Assembly (NCBI GenBank): GCA_030145385.1
Contig: JAQYVU010000015.1
Span: forward strand, 1-60,724
Length of the DNA: 60,724 nucleotides
Reading direction: 5' to 3'
DNA from: Desulfococcaceae bacterium
GTDB taxonomy: Bacteria; Desulfobacterota; Desulfobacteria; Desulfobacterales; Desulfosalsimonadaceae
This document shows, piece after piece, positions 1-8,650 of this stretch. Within the stretch, counting starts at the first letter, position 1; each line of letters begins with the position of its first letter. The notes under the pieces were generated by a model. That model ran no database searches and was not told the origin of the DNA. It saw only the letters and a program-made list of their open reading frames with translations. The translations under genes were made by a program, and so were the position numbers.

Positions 1-626
1 TACAAATCATCGCCGCGAAGATCAATAAACACGAATCCGGTAACAAGATCTAAAACTTCTATCGGGTCAACATCAACATCAGCGCCGATAATCAGTACCT
101 GAATAGAATATCCGATTTCAGTGGGCGAATAATTGGGGGCAAATTTTCCTTCATTCGTTGTGTCTAAAACACTGAGGCTCATCCCGCCATAATTTTCAAT
201 ACCAAAAGGAAGCTTTACTACCGGTTCCATGCGAGGGCCGGGCAATCCCACATAAACCGAACCGTATCCGCCAATGAGAAATGAAATCGGTTTTGTTAAA
301 CGGGCACCCAGCGCAAGACCGGGACCGACCCGTACGCGAAGTCGAACAAAATCAAATACGTCCAGTATACGGTTGGGAATATAAAAGAGAAGCTTATGAC
401 CGAAGCCGTGTTCCGGCTTGTCCGGTTCAACAGCAGCCGGTTCGGCGCTCGCTTCCGTATCTGCGGCTGATGCTTCTGCGGAAAAAGGTTGATCAGTTGA
501 CGGTTCAGCTGTCTGCTGATCGGTTAATACCGGTTCTGCAGATGGATCAGGTGAGATCTGTTCGGAAGCCCATCCGGGTACAGAGAAAAAAAGCAGAATA
601 AACAGCATTATAATAATTTTCTTCAT
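1..626 (-). CDS. secreted conserved protein, 3' end at the window edge
   Basis: Read on the minus strand from ATG at 624-626, which follows a GGAGAC ribosome site. The first 20 residues are a signal peptide (MKKIIIMLFILLFFSVPGWA). A low-complexity Glu/Ala/Pro/Ser/Thr linker covers about residues 21-70. A conserved-looking domain follows with LDVFDFVRLRVRVGPGLALG, YVGLPGPR, NYSPTEIGY and a C-terminal VFIDLRGDDL. The frame is open for 208 codons and the next codon begins TA, so a stop is likely within a base of the window start. I recall similar small exported proteins in Desulfobacterota, without a known function. It is probably periplasmic or outer-membrane associated. Nothing in the neighbourhood assigns a role. 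Confidence 0.75.
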   Translation of the reverse strand, partial: MKKIIIMLFILLFFSVPGWASEQISPDPSAEPVLTDQQTAEPSTDQPFSAEASAADTEASAEPAAVEPDKPEHGFGHKLLFYIPNRILDVFDFVRLRVRVGPGLALGARLTKPISFLIGGYGSVYVGLPGPRMEPVVKLPFGIENYGGMSLSVLDTTNEGKFAPNYSPTEIGYSIQVLIIGADVDVDPIEVLDLVTGFVFIDLRGDDL

Positions 627-681
627 TGTCTAAGTCTCCTTGGCTACAGGGTCTTTGTTTTAAAGGTGCTGACGTATAAAT

Positions 682-2322
682 CTATACTTGCGGCAGGCGA
701 AGCGATGTTTGTGTTATATCTATTTCCTGTTCAATTTTTAATTGATCCCAGCAAAGTTCTTTTGCAGCAACATTTGCAATTTTTTCAAGAATATTTTTAT
801 CAGGAAGCCCGATATTTCCGACTCCGGTTCGGCGCATGAGAATGTCTTTCAGTGTTTTTGCAGATTCATTGCGAATTGCGTAAACAACGGAAGCCATAAT
901 CTGGCCGTCTTCACATATTATTTCAGATAATTCAGGACTTTGGCGTGCCAGATCAAAAACAGATTTGCTTTCAGATCCGTAATTGGTACCCAGAAATTCA
1001 ACTGTCATGGGTTTGAAATCGTGGTATTCTTTCTTTAATGCATCCATGAATGTTTGCATGGACTTTATTTCACACCCGGCCAGAAGGGCTTTATCCGTGA
1101 TGGCATTTTTCGGCGAAAGGTTTAACTTTTTTTCAACCATTTCCATTACACTTTCCGCCAGATGCCGGCTGGTGGTGTACTTGCCGCCCTCCACGGTGAT
1201 CAGGCCGTCAAAGCCGTCTGATGCATTATCGTAGATTTCATATTTGCGCGAGGATTCATATGTGCCTTCGGTCTGGTCGTCAACTAAGGGCCGCAGTCCG
1301 CCCCAGGCATATACCACATCTTCGTATGTCATGCTGCCGTCACCGATGGAGTCATTCGTATCTTTAATCAGCGCTTGAATACTTTTTTTGCTGACTTCAT
1401 AGTTATCCGGGTCCCCTTCATAATCCTTGTCCGTGGTTCCGATCAGCTGATGCCCCCGCCAGGGGATTGTAAAGAAATGCCGGCCGGAAGGTGTCCACAT
1501 CACCACCGCATGCCGGGTTTTAAACTTTTTGGTTAAAATATGAATCCCTTCGGACCGTTTGATCTGATGTTTTGAATTTCCGGACTTATCAGCAAGTTTT
1601 AACACAATATCCGCCCAAGGCCCGGCACAGTTAATGACCAGAGAGCCATTGATGTCAACGGTATGACCGGTTAAAGTGTCTTCAACCCGGACACCTTTTA
1701 CCATGCTGTTATTTGAAAATAAAAAACCAACCACTTTAGCGTAATTGGAGACTTCAGCACCATGACGGACAGCGGATTTAATAAATGAAAGGGTTAATCT
1801 TTCCGGATAAATGCTCTGGCAGTCATAATAAATTGATCCGCCGGTCATCTTTTCTGATCTCACTTCCGGTTCCAGTTTCATGATTTCGGACCTGGACAGC
1901 CAGGAATGATGCGGGATTTTTTTGTTTTTGTCCCAGGTTCTGTTCCGGTCATATGAAAGAATATCATAAAGCGTCAGTCCGGCCCGGAGTAACCATTTGT
2001 TCCGTTTCATATCCCTGTATCCGGGCACCAGAAACTGAATTGGATAAACAAGATTGGGTGCAATATTTTCAAGAATCAGCCGTTCTCTTAAAGATTCTCG
2101 GACAAGGGAGAGTTCCACATTCTGTAAATACCGCAGACCGCCATGAATGAGCTTTGATGTGGCCGCAGAAGTGGCCCATCCGTAATCTTCTTTTTCAACC
2201 AGGGCGACACTGAATCCTCTGCTCGCAGCGTCATATGCCACTGCTGCGCCGGTAATCCCCCCCCCGATAACAATCAGGTCAAATGTTTTATCTCTATATT
2301 CTTCAATGAACCGCTTGATCAT
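682..2322 (-). CDS. glpD: FAD-dependent glycerol-3-phosphate dehydrogenase
   Basis: It oxidises sn-glycerol-3-phosphate to dihydroxyacetone phosphate and passes electrons to the quinone pool at the inner membrane face. The N-terminus has the dinucleotide-binding motif IVIGGGITGAAVAYDAA (about residues 17-33), then the family signature SKLIHGGLRYL near residue 60. Further GlpD-like blocks are WTPSGRHFFTIPWRGHQLIG and the late VEGGKYTTSRHLAE. The length of 546 residues is slightly above E. coli GlpD (about 500), with an extended C-terminal domain. The ATG follows AAGGAGAGG at a good distance. No glpF, glpK or glpR is adjacent, so it looks monocistronic. The family call is secure; use of glycerol versus membrane-lipid glycerophosphate cannot be decided here. 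Confidence 0.93.
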   Translation of the reverse strand: MIKRFIEEYRDKTFDLIVIGGGITGAAVAYDAASRGFSVALVEKEDYGWATSAATSKLIHGGLRYLQNVELSLVRESLRERLILENIAPNLVYPIQFLVPGYRDMKRNKWLLRAGLTLYDILSYDRNRTWDKNKKIPHHSWLSRSEIMKLEPEVRSEKMTGGSIYYDCQSIYPERLTLSFIKSAVRHGAEVSNYAKVVGFLFSNNSMVKGVRVEDTLTGHTVDINGSLVINCAGPWADIVLKLADKSGNSKHQIKRSEGIHILTKKFKTRHAVVMWTPSGRHFFTIPWRGHQLIGTTDKDYEGDPDNYEVSKKSIQALIKDTNDSIGDGSMTYEDVVYAWGGLRPLVDDQTEGTYESSRKYEIYDNASDGFDGLITVEGGKYTTSRHLAESVMEMVEKKLNLSPKNAITDKALLAGCEIKSMQTFMDALKKEYHDFKPMTVEFLGTNYGSESKSVFDLARQSPELSEIICEDGQIMASVVYAIRNESAKTLKDILMRRTGVGNIGLPDKNILEKIANVAAKELCWDQLKIEQEIDITQTSLRLPQV

Positions 2323-2447
2323 GTAAGAGTCCTCTCCTTTGCAAATGATCTATATCCGGGCATCAGGTACTCGTTTTGCACTACACATAATCCCATGATA
2401 TACGATAAATACACAACATAAAAATGCCAAGCAATGCCTTTATTGAA

Positions 2448-2993
2448 TCAGTTTTTCAAAATCCCTTCAGCCCGCATCCTTGCCTGTTCAAAGGCATCCG
2501 CATCTACGCATTTTTCATCTGGTCCAAAATCCGTCATTACTATGAAATAAAGGGATTGAATTAAAAAGAACATCCAGATGCCAAGCGCCCACGTTAAAGA
2601 GGAATACGGACAGAAATAAGCCACCAGGGCACCGCCGCCGATGCTGAAAGTAATTTCAGCACCCAGTGATTTAACAAATGCATTTTGAAAAAAGACACCG
2701 CTTCGAATCCAGCTGAGCATTCCAAGGCTAAGAAGCAGAAAAGCGAAATTGGAACTGTCGTAGAAAACAAAGAAAAACAAAAATAACAACGGAAAAATCA
2801 CGGAAATACGCTTCTTTTTTGCCCAGGTTGCAAGAATAAAAGAATAGGCTGCAAGGCAGGAAAAAATGCTTATCCGGAAGAAAATCGACCAGAATATCGT
2901 GTGTTCAAAAAACAAGCCCAGCGCGATAAATAACAATCCGCAAAAAAGCCCGAAAAAAATGGTGGTGCGAACAGGCCGATCTGAATTATTCAT
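2448..2993 (-). CDS. small multi-pass membrane protein downstream of pspA-like gene
   Basis: About 181 residues with roughly five to six hydrophobic segments (such as IFFGLFCGLLFIALGLFF and FPLLFLFFFVFY) and a charged cytoplasmic-looking tail (PDEKCVDADAFEQARMRAEG). I chose the ATG at 2991-2993 because the AGGAGG ribosome site lies about 8 bases before it; a GTG nine bases upstream sits on that site. Its ATG begins one base after the TAA of the PspA-like gene, so the two are almost certainly cotranscribed and translationally coupled. No family recognised. Small membrane proteins such as PspB, PspC or LiaI often pair with PspA, so a membrane anchor or sensor role is a reasonable inference only. 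Confidence 0.7.
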   Translation of the reverse strand: MNNSDRPVRTTIFFGLFCGLLFIALGLFFEHTIFWSIFFRISIFSCLAAYSFILATWAKKKRISVIFPLLFLFFFVFYDSSNFAFLLLSLGMLSWIRSGVFFQNAFVKSLGAEITFSIGGGALVAYFCPYSSLTWALGIWMFFLIQSLYFIVMTDFGPDEKCVDADAFEQARMRAEGILKN

Positions 2994-2994
2994 T

Positions 2995-3549
2995 TTAAGC
3001 ACCTCCTTTTATAGCATCTTTGCGTTTAATGAGTTCCAGTTCGACTTCTTCGTCAGAAATCGAATTCCAGGCAGGATGGGGTATGATTCCGGATGCACAT
3101 TCCTCCCATTGTTGATGTTCAGCTTTCTGAAACCAGGATTCTGATCGAAGCTGCATTTCAGCATATTGCTGTTTTTGAGCTTCGATATTCGCGTTAAGCA
3201 TCTTAATCTTTTTTTCAATCGATTCAGCATTCCGGCCGGAGGCATCCATATGCCGGTCTGTTTTCATGCGCTTTTTAATCAGAAGTCGTGCAATATCCTC
3301 CTTTTCCTTTTCAATGGCAGTCTTCAGATCCTGTTCGGATTTTTCTTTTTCACGCTGAAGCAGCCGGACTTCAATTCGGATCTGGTCTAAAGAGGTCTTT
3401 AACTGATTTAATGTTGCTTGTTTTTTTGCCAAAGAGGCTTCCATTTCCCGCAGACACTGCTTTAGAAGAAGCTCTTTGTTTTCAATCTGATCCATTACAC
3501 CGTGCATGTCTGCTTTAAATATGCGCGAAAAACGTGTTAGTATTCCCAT
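2995..3549 (-). CDS. PspA/IM30 family membrane-stress protein
   Basis: About 184 residues starting MGILTRFSRIFKADMHGVMD, which matches the amphipathic N-terminal helix and first helix of PspA/Vipp1. A long charged coiled coil follows (LLKQCLREMEASLAKKQATL, then LLQREKEKSEQDL). This family forms ESCRT-III-like scaffolds that protect the inner membrane. It is shorter than E. coli PspA (222 residues). The C-terminal part is divergent (WEECASGIIPHPAWNSISDE). The start is the ATG at 3547-3549 after GGAG. An in-frame upstream extension exists, but it translates the heptad repeat at 3571-3610 and is unlikely to be protein. No PspF-like activator is in view. The downstream small membrane gene is the likely partner. 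Confidence 0.85.
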   Translation of the reverse strand: MGILTRFSRIFKADMHGVMDQIENKELLLKQCLREMEASLAKKQATLNQLKTSLDQIRIEVRLLQREKEKSEQDLKTAIEKEKEDIARLLIKKRMKTDRHMDASGRNAESIEKKIKMLNANIEAQKQQYAEMQLRSESWFQKAEHQQWEECASGIIPHPAWNSISDEEVELELIKRKDAIKGGA

Positions 3550-3570
3550 GTTTAACTCCTTCGTCGTTAG

Positions 3571-3612
3571 GTTGAAGGTAGAAGGCTGAAGACTGAAGAC
3601 TGAAGGTGAAAA
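3571..3612 (-). repeat. 7-bp-period repeat array H1 in the pspA leader
   Basis: On the plus strand the units read GTTGAAG, GTAGAAG, GCTGAAG, ACTGAAG, ACTGAAG, GTGAAAA: six consecutive heptads. The array lies 22 bases upstream of the pspA-like start codon, so it is in its leader or promoter region. The same unit style recurs near 36.5, 38.0, 38.7, 41.1 and 51.0 kb. Confidence 0.8.
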
Positions 3613-3650
3613 TTCATTGGAATTCTTCAATAATTAACTTTCTACCTGAA

Positions 3651-3795
3651 TAGTGTCTGAACGAAAACCTGAAAATTTTTTCAAGTTCAAGTCGGGCAAG
3701 AATTTTAACCAAAGGAATACATGAAGTATTTTGAGGATTAAAATTCGAGCCCAACGCAGCAATTGGGAAAATTGGCGGTTTTCGTACGGGCACTA
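3651..3795. repeat. MITE-like element with terminal inverted repeats
   Basis: A 145-bp unit. The left end TAGTGTCTGAACGAAAACC (3651-3669) matches the reverse complement of the right end GGTTTTCGTACGGGCACTA (3777-3795) at 16 of 19 positions. Both ends begin with TA, which fits insertion at a TA target as for IS630/mariner-type elements. The interior has no coding potential. The right end finishes one base before the TAG stop (3797-3799) of the VWA-protein gene. The arms could also act as a transcription terminator. Confidence 0.7.
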
Positions 3796-3796
3796 A

Positions 3797-5245
3797 CTAA
3801 TTCTTTCTTCTTTCCATATATCCTTCGAATTGAAGAATCTTTGCGTTCTTTTTTTGTTTTTCCGAAACAGCCGCCGGTTTGCCGGTAAATGTTTCATCCA
3901 CAGTATCCCGAAGCGCTTTGAGGTCATGATCCAGATTGCCTGTAACGGCATCAGACTGGACGCAGGCATTGATTTCCTGCTGTTCGGAATAGTACTTATC
4001 CATTTGATTGACCGCTTCATCTTTACGGCCGCTTTTGATATAACCGGCAACTTCTTCTTTTAATCGGCTGAAATCTTCTTTAATCACTTTGTGTTCCCAG
4101 GTTTGCCTGTCAATGGAGGCAATGGCGGCATGGGGATCTTTTACACAGGCCAGGTTCAATGGATTTGAAAGTGAGACTCGGTAGGGTTTTTCTTTATAAT
4201 GGTATTGGAGGGATATTCCGGAAATTTCAAATGATGTTATCCGGTCCACAGGAACCTTAATGTTTAAAAACAGTTTGCGGGTTTCATTGGACATCAAGTC
4301 TCCCGGAAAAAAAACAGCTGTGTTGTTTTTTGTTACAATCGGATAACCACCGGCATCGAGCAGTTTTATACCGTTTTTTTCATCAAAACGAATTTGCACG
4401 GAAGTTGCGGCCGCAGTCCGGGTTTTTTCAAACTCATTATTAAAAACTGCGGCAAACGCGGAGGGATTCTCCATAAAATAGTAATTGCCGGTACCGTGAT
4501 CGGCAATGGCGGTCATGAGGTTCTCATTAAAATCATTTCCCACACCGGCCGTTGATATGGAAAATTCTTTTTTAACGGCAACAGATGCCATATTGCCCAG
4601 TGCGTTAATATCCGTGATGCCTTTATTTGCCAGGCCATCAGAAATTAAAATCAGGCGGCCGCAATTACCGGTCTTTGCAGCTGATGATAAAATTCCGATT
4701 CCGGTCTCAAGCCCCTGACCCAGATTGGTGTTGCCGCCGGCGGATATGCCGGCAATCATGGTATTCAATCGGCTTTTTGCCGATGGTGTCATATTGACAA
4801 GTCCGGAAATGATGTTGACGTTATTTGAATATGTTACCAGGGCAAAGCGGTCGGATGCATTCAGTCTGGATATCAGTTCGATGGCGGCATTTTTGGCATC
4901 ATTTATTTTTTTTCCGGCCATGGAACCGCTGCGATCTAAAACAATTACCATATCCACATTATTTAAATTTTTGGCATCCCCCAGCGTTTTTCCATCGTGA
5001 ATGTTGTCTGCCGTCATTGTCAGGGCAAGCGAAACAATCCCGTCACTGCCGGAAACGATTTTGTCCTGGACCAGATTGCCGGAAAGCGTAACAATTCCGT
5101 TTTTATTGCTCACGGTCTGTGCCGGTTGATGAATAGTTTGGTTAATATTTCCGGGGCTGATGTTTTTCGAGCTGGCCATGCCGATGCAGGTTATAGCGAT
5201 CAGGCAGCCGATAAGGATGATTGGTTTGATTTGTTTTGTTTTCAT
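3797..5245 (-). CDS. exported von Willebrand factor A domain protein
   Basis: 482 residues. A signal sequence or N-terminal anchor covers about residues 5-25. A VIT-like beta-rich stretch covers about 45-95. The VWA domain has the MIDAS motif DRSGS at residues 104-108, a conserved Thr in GGNTNLGQGL and Asp in LISDGLANKG. This resembles the Ca-activated chloride channel-like/YfbK group of secreted VWA proteins, which bind ligands through a divalent metal. The C-terminal 120 residues are alpha-helical and charged, ending MERRKN. The ATG follows AAGGAGG. The gene is divergent from the two-component pair at 5547, separated by about 300 bases that hold two inverted repeats, so shared regulation is plausible. 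The stop codon abuts a MITE-like element. Ligand unknown. Confidence 0.85.
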   Translation of the reverse strand: MKTKQIKPIILIGCLIAITCIGMASSKNISPGNINQTIHQPAQTVSNKNGIVTLSGNLVQDKIVSGSDGIVSLALTMTADNIHDGKTLGDAKNLNNVDMVIVLDRSGSMAGKKINDAKNAAIELISRLNASDRFALVTYSNNVNIISGLVNMTPSAKSRLNTMIAGISAGGNTNLGQGLETGIGILSSAAKTGNCGRLILISDGLANKGITDINALGNMASVAVKKEFSISTAGVGNDFNENLMTAIADHGTGNYYFMENPSAFAAVFNNEFEKTRTAAATSVQIRFDEKNGIKLLDAGGYPIVTKNNTAVFFPGDLMSNETRKLFLNIKVPVDRITSFEISGISLQYHYKEKPYRVSLSNPLNLACVKDPHAAIASIDRQTWEHKVIKEDFSRLKEEVAGYIKSGRKDEAVNQMDKYYSEQQEINACVQSDAVTGNLDHDLKALRDTVDETFTGKPAAVSEKQKKNAKILQFEGYMERRKN

Positions 5246-5422
5246 AAAAGCCTCCTTGGTTTGACCTTTGTGTAAAACGGTCGGTTATTAGTTTGTTTTT
5301 AGATCTGGCTTTATTCTAACGTTTTGAAATAAAGAGGCAATTCAAAGAAATGTAAAAGAATCGGTTGATTTTTTTACATAACTTTTACTTTTCTATGGGA
5401 CTAAAATTGATTAGGATATATG

Positions 5423-5516
5423 GGTCGCAAAAAAAATGTTTTATCCCACGCCATTTGGTACAAAACATATTTTTCGCGACCTAAGCACCTGACCAGAACT
5501 TTTTTTATGGGATAAA
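5423..5516. promoter_or_regulatory. two interleaved inverted repeats upstream of the response regulator
   Basis: Pair 1: GGTCGCAAAAAAAATGTTTT at 5423-5442 against the reverse complement of 5462-5481, 18 of 20 positions matching. Pair 2: TTTATCCCA at 5440-5448 and its exact complement TGGGATAAA at 5508-5516. The order left1, left2, right1, right2 is the topology of a pseudoknot, or of two alternative hairpins. The second right arm ends about 30 bases before the ATG of the response regulator. It could be an RNA leader structure, a DNA operator or a small mobile element. The pairing is visible; function is inferred. Confidence 0.55.
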
Positions 5517-5546
5517 CGGAGCGCATGACAATACAGAGAAAAATTT

Positions 5547-6254
5547 ATGAAAAAGCCTAAAGCGAAGATTCTGATCGTGGAAGATGATCCGGCGATTTTA
5601 AACGGACTTTTAGATGTGCTGGTATTTAACGGGTATCACCCCATTGGCTGTGGCGACGGTGGAGACGGTCTTGCAAAGGCTTTGGACAACCGGTTTGATT
5701 TAATACTGTTGGATGTCATGCTGCCAACAATGGACGGGTTTTCCATCTGCAGTCAAATTCGAAAAAAAAAGCCGGACCAGCCGATTATTATGCTCACTGC
5801 CAAGGGTGCTGAAACGGATATTGTCACCGGATTTAAATCCGGGGCAGACGACTATATCAGTAAACCGTTTTCCTTAAGGGAGCTGATGGTTAGAATTGAA
5901 GCGGTGCTGCGTCGTTGCGGAAAAAATCTGGGGGATGATCAGCTGACCATCCAGGATATTTTTTTTGATGGCGGTAATCTGAATGCCGCATATGGTCAAC
6001 ATACCATTGAGCTCACACGTCGGGAAATGGATATTGTTGTTTATCTTCACCGTCACAGCAGCCGGATCGTGTCCAAAAAAGAGCTTCTTTTAAAAGTATG
6101 GAATTACAGTGACGCGGACATAGAAACACGGACGGTGGATATCCATATTCAGAAGCTCCGCAAGAAGATTTCAACGCTAGTTGGAGACAGTCCTTTTCTT
6201 ATAACCATACGTGGTGAAGGATACAGGCTGGAGAAAAATAGTGAAGCGCATTAA
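5547..6254 (+). CDS. OmpR/PhoB-family response regulator
   Basis: 235 residues. The receiver domain has acidic residues D13/D14, the phospho-acceptor D56 in LLDVMLP, T85 and K107 (SKPFS). A winged-helix DNA-binding domain follows (about 135-230), with LTRREMDIVVYLHRH and TVDIHIQKLRKKI. It acts as the cytoplasmic output of the histidine kinase that follows and overlaps it by 14 bases. The target genes are unknown; the divergent VWA gene is the obvious nearby candidate. The leader contains two interleaved inverted repeats. Family call is secure. Confidence 0.95.
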   Translation: MKKPKAKILIVEDDPAILNGLLDVLVFNGYHPIGCGDGGDGLAKALDNRFDLILLDVMLPTMDGFSICSQIRKKKPDQPIIMLTAKGAETDIVTGFKSGADDYISKPFSLRELMVRIEAVLRRCGKNLGDDQLTIQDIFFDGGNLNAAYGQHTIELTRREMDIVVYLHRHSSRIVSKKELLLKVWNYSDADIETRTVDIHIQKLRKKISTLVGDSPFLITIRGEGYRLEKNSEAH

Positions 6255-8217
6255 ATTTTTCATGATCATTTTTTTTATCTGTCTTTCTATTCCCCTTGGG
6301 TATTTTATTTTAAGGACTCATCAGAGCCTTGACCAGGAGGAAATGGCGGAGCTTCGCTATTTTGCCGATACCCTTTTTTATGAAATGGAAAAAGAACTTT
6401 CCGATCTTGTTTTAAAAGAAGAGGGCCGTGCCATTGAAGAATATACCTCAATTTCAAAATTATCAGCCCTGCCGGAAGAAAATTATATTCTGGGTTACTT
6501 TCAGAACAATCCGGATGGTTCTTTCCTGACACCGCTTGCATCGGATACCATTGCTCAGTCTGATTCAAAAAATCAGGAACAAAAAAACGAAGAGATAGAA
6601 TCCGTTGTCAGGCAGCTGAAAGACGTGAACCAAATTTTCAACACCCGCCGTGCAGATGTATCGGAACAGTTTGAAATTCAACCGCCGGAAAAAGTATTGC
6701 CGGAAAAAGTGAAGGAAGAGGGCCTCTCCCTGGCCGGCCGTTATCTTGACCTGTCCCGGTCCAAAAAGAAGAAGGATTTTCTTGGCCAGGAAAAAAAACG
6801 GGTTGAAAATATTACTGCAGACCAGGCCATCCATTTGTCAAAGCTGGAACCGTCATCGGTTGAATTATCAAAAACCATGGAAGGCCGGGCTGCTGACAAG
6901 GAAATATTGACCGATGAAATATCGGATTATGTTGACTTTGATGTTGCGAATCCGGGTAAATCTGTTTTGGAATATGAAAATTATGCGTGGCTTGAAACGG
7001 CAGGTGAATTGTCCGCTCCGGCACCGGCCGTGGTAAAAGAAAGCAGCGCAAGCCAGGTACCCGGCAGAGACCTTGATGCATCCGTGTTGCGTGTCGAAGT
7101 GGACCCCATGCAGTCGGTATTTGTATCAGATGAAAAAGTGGTGTTCTTTCGCCGTATTGTCATCGGCAACCGGGTGTACCGTCAGGGATTTGTACTTCTG
7201 ATTCAAGACTTTTTAAGCCATATGTCAGAATCTTATTTTACAAATCAGCCCATGTCAAAATTTGCAAACCTGAACCTGTCGATACGGGATAGCGGAAACC
7301 GTCGTACAATTATTGCGACCGGGGCCTTGTCCACGGAGCCGAAATTTTCTTTAAATCATACGTTCCCCAGGCCGTTTGCGTTTTTAAGCGCACATCTGGC
7401 CTGTGACCATATTCCCCGGTCCCCGGGCAGACAGACGCTGAATATCATGATGACCATCATGGCACTGGTTGTTCTCATGGGGCTTTTTGCCATTTACCGG
7501 AGTGTTTATGCTATTGTCGGACTTTCGGAACGTCGATCTCAATTTGTTTCGTCTGTTACCCATGAACTCAAAACACCGCTTACCAATATCCGCATGTATA
7601 TTGAAATGCTCGAACAGGGGATTGCCTCTTCTCCTGAACGGGAACAGGATTATTTCCGTATTCTCGGTTCTGAAAGCAGTCGGCTGTCCCGTCTGATCAA
7701 TAATGTTCTGGAATATTCCAAGTTAGAGAAGAAAAACCGCTGCATGGAACTGGCTGAAGGAAACTTTGAAGATGTGATTTCGGAAGTCAAAACCATCATG
7801 AGTGAAAAACTTCGTCAGGAAGGCTTTGTTTTGTATGTTGAAAATCCGGCCAATGTATCTTTTATGTATGACCGGGAAGTGATGATCCAGGTGCTGATTA
7901 ACTTAATTGAAAACAGCATGAAATTCGGGAAAAACAATGCGGGAAAAAATATCCTTCTTTTGCTGGAACCGGAAGAAGGGTACATGAAAATCAGTCTTTC
8001 CGATACCGGTCCGGGAATTCCCAAACATGCCTTAAAAAAGGTATTTGACGATTTTTTCCGCGTTGACAATGAACTGACCCGGACCACCGGCGGCACCGGC
8101 ATCGGACTGGCCCTGGTAAACAAGTTCGTAAAAGCCATGGGCGGAAGGGTGGAAGCCAAAAACAACGACGGGCCGGGGTGTTCGATCAGCATCTTTCTGC
8201 CGATTAAAAATGTCTGA
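6241..8217 (+). CDS. membrane sensor histidine kinase partnered with the OmpR-type regulator
   Basis: 658 residues from GTG at 6241 (preceded by GGAG); the start overlaps the response-regulator end by 14 bases, which argues for coupled translation. TM1 is at about residues 4-24. An unusually long extracytoplasmic region follows (about 30-405), charged in its first half (KSEKE-rich, PPEKVLPEKVKEEG). TM2 is at about 405-425 (IMMTIMALVVLMGLFAIY). The HisKA phospho-acceptor is H441 in SSVTHELKTPLTN. The HATPase domain has NLIENSMKFG, DTGPGIP and GGTGIGLALV. There is no HAMP or PAS domain of classic form. The signal sensed is unknown; the long periplasmic part suggests an envelope cue. Confidence 0.93.
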   Translation: MKRIKFFMIIFFICLSIPLGYFILRTHQSLDQEEMAELRYFADTLFYEMEKELSDLVLKEEGRAIEEYTSISKLSALPEENYILGYFQNNPDGSFLTPLASDTIAQSDSKNQEQKNEEIESVVRQLKDVNQIFNTRRADVSEQFEIQPPEKVLPEKVKEEGLSLAGRYLDLSRSKKKKDFLGQEKKRVENITADQAIHLSKLEPSSVELSKTMEGRAADKEILTDEISDYVDFDVANPGKSVLEYENYAWLETAGELSAPAPAVVKESSASQVPGRDLDASVLRVEVDPMQSVFVSDEKVVFFRRIVIGNRVYRQGFVLLIQDFLSHMSESYFTNQPMSKFANLNLSIRDSGNRRTIIATGALSTEPKFSLNHTFPRPFAFLSAHLACDHIPRSPGRQTLNIMMTIMALVVLMGLFAIYRSVYAIVGLSERRSQFVSSVTHELKTPLTNIRMYIEMLEQGIASSPEREQDYFRILGSESSRLSRLINNVLEYSKLEKKNRCMELAEGNFEDVISEVKTIMSEKLRQEGFVLYVENPANVSFMYDREVMIQVLINLIENSMKFGKNNAGKNILLLLEPEEGYMKISLSDTGPGIPKHALKKVFDDFFRVDNELTRTTGGTGIGLALVNKFVKAMGGRVEAKNNDGPGCSISIFLPIKNV

Positions 8218-8311
8218 ACATAGATATTCTCATGTAAAGCCGTGATGAGCAAAGTAAAAAGGTACAAAATTAGAAAAGTTAAAAAGTATAAAGAAAAATA
8301 TAGCGTCTTTT

Positions 8312-8443
8312 TCTCGTTCCCAGGCTCCGCCTGAGAACGTATTCCGTAGGGCTCCGCCCTGATACATTGGCGGCCCTCGGTTCCCGGTATAAAAAGGAGG
8401 CGGAGCCTCCTGGCAGGCGTTCCAGGGCAGAGCCCTGGAACGA
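8312..8443. repeat. composite palindromic repeat, CTCGTTCC family (A1)
   Basis: Several GC-rich palindromes in a row: CTCGTTCCCAGGCTCCGCCT, then TAGGGCTCCGCCCTGA, then GGAGGCGGAGCCTCC, ending AGGGCAGAGCCCTGGAACGA. The outer ends are imperfect inverted copies of one another (CTCGTTCC and GGAACGAG). The element occupies the gap after the histidine kinase gene, where it may also serve as terminator. Confidence 0.75.
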
Positions 8444-8524
8444 GGAAACGGTGTTAGGTGAATATCATAATAAAAAAAGAGGGGCGAAAGCGAAATGAGA
8501 CAGAAATAAGGTAAAATAAGTCTC

Positions 8525-8650
8525 GGATGGCAAAGAAAAAAGTTCCAAATTCAAGGCGCACAAATTCTGAGGAATGAGGCGTAGTTGGTTTATTCCGCAG
8601 TGACGAAGAAAGCAGTGCAACACAGAATTTGGACTTTTTGAGAAGCCTCA
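8525..8650. repeat. dispersed element, GATGGC...AAAAAGT family (B1)
   Basis: The left arm GATGGCAAAGAAAAAAGT and right arm TTTGGACTTTTTGAGAAGCC form an imperfect inverted repeat around a GC-richer core containing AAATTCAAGGCGCAC and GAATGAGGCGTAG. The right end includes the TGA stop (8648-8650) of the small gene on the minus strand. Related full or partial copies lie at 19610, 41347 and 60323. Confidence 0.65.

Noticed and set aside
8312-8443. CRISPR-like array made of palindromes
   Set aside because: Unit lengths vary and there are no constant-length spacers or cas genes; this is a composite palindromic repeat.
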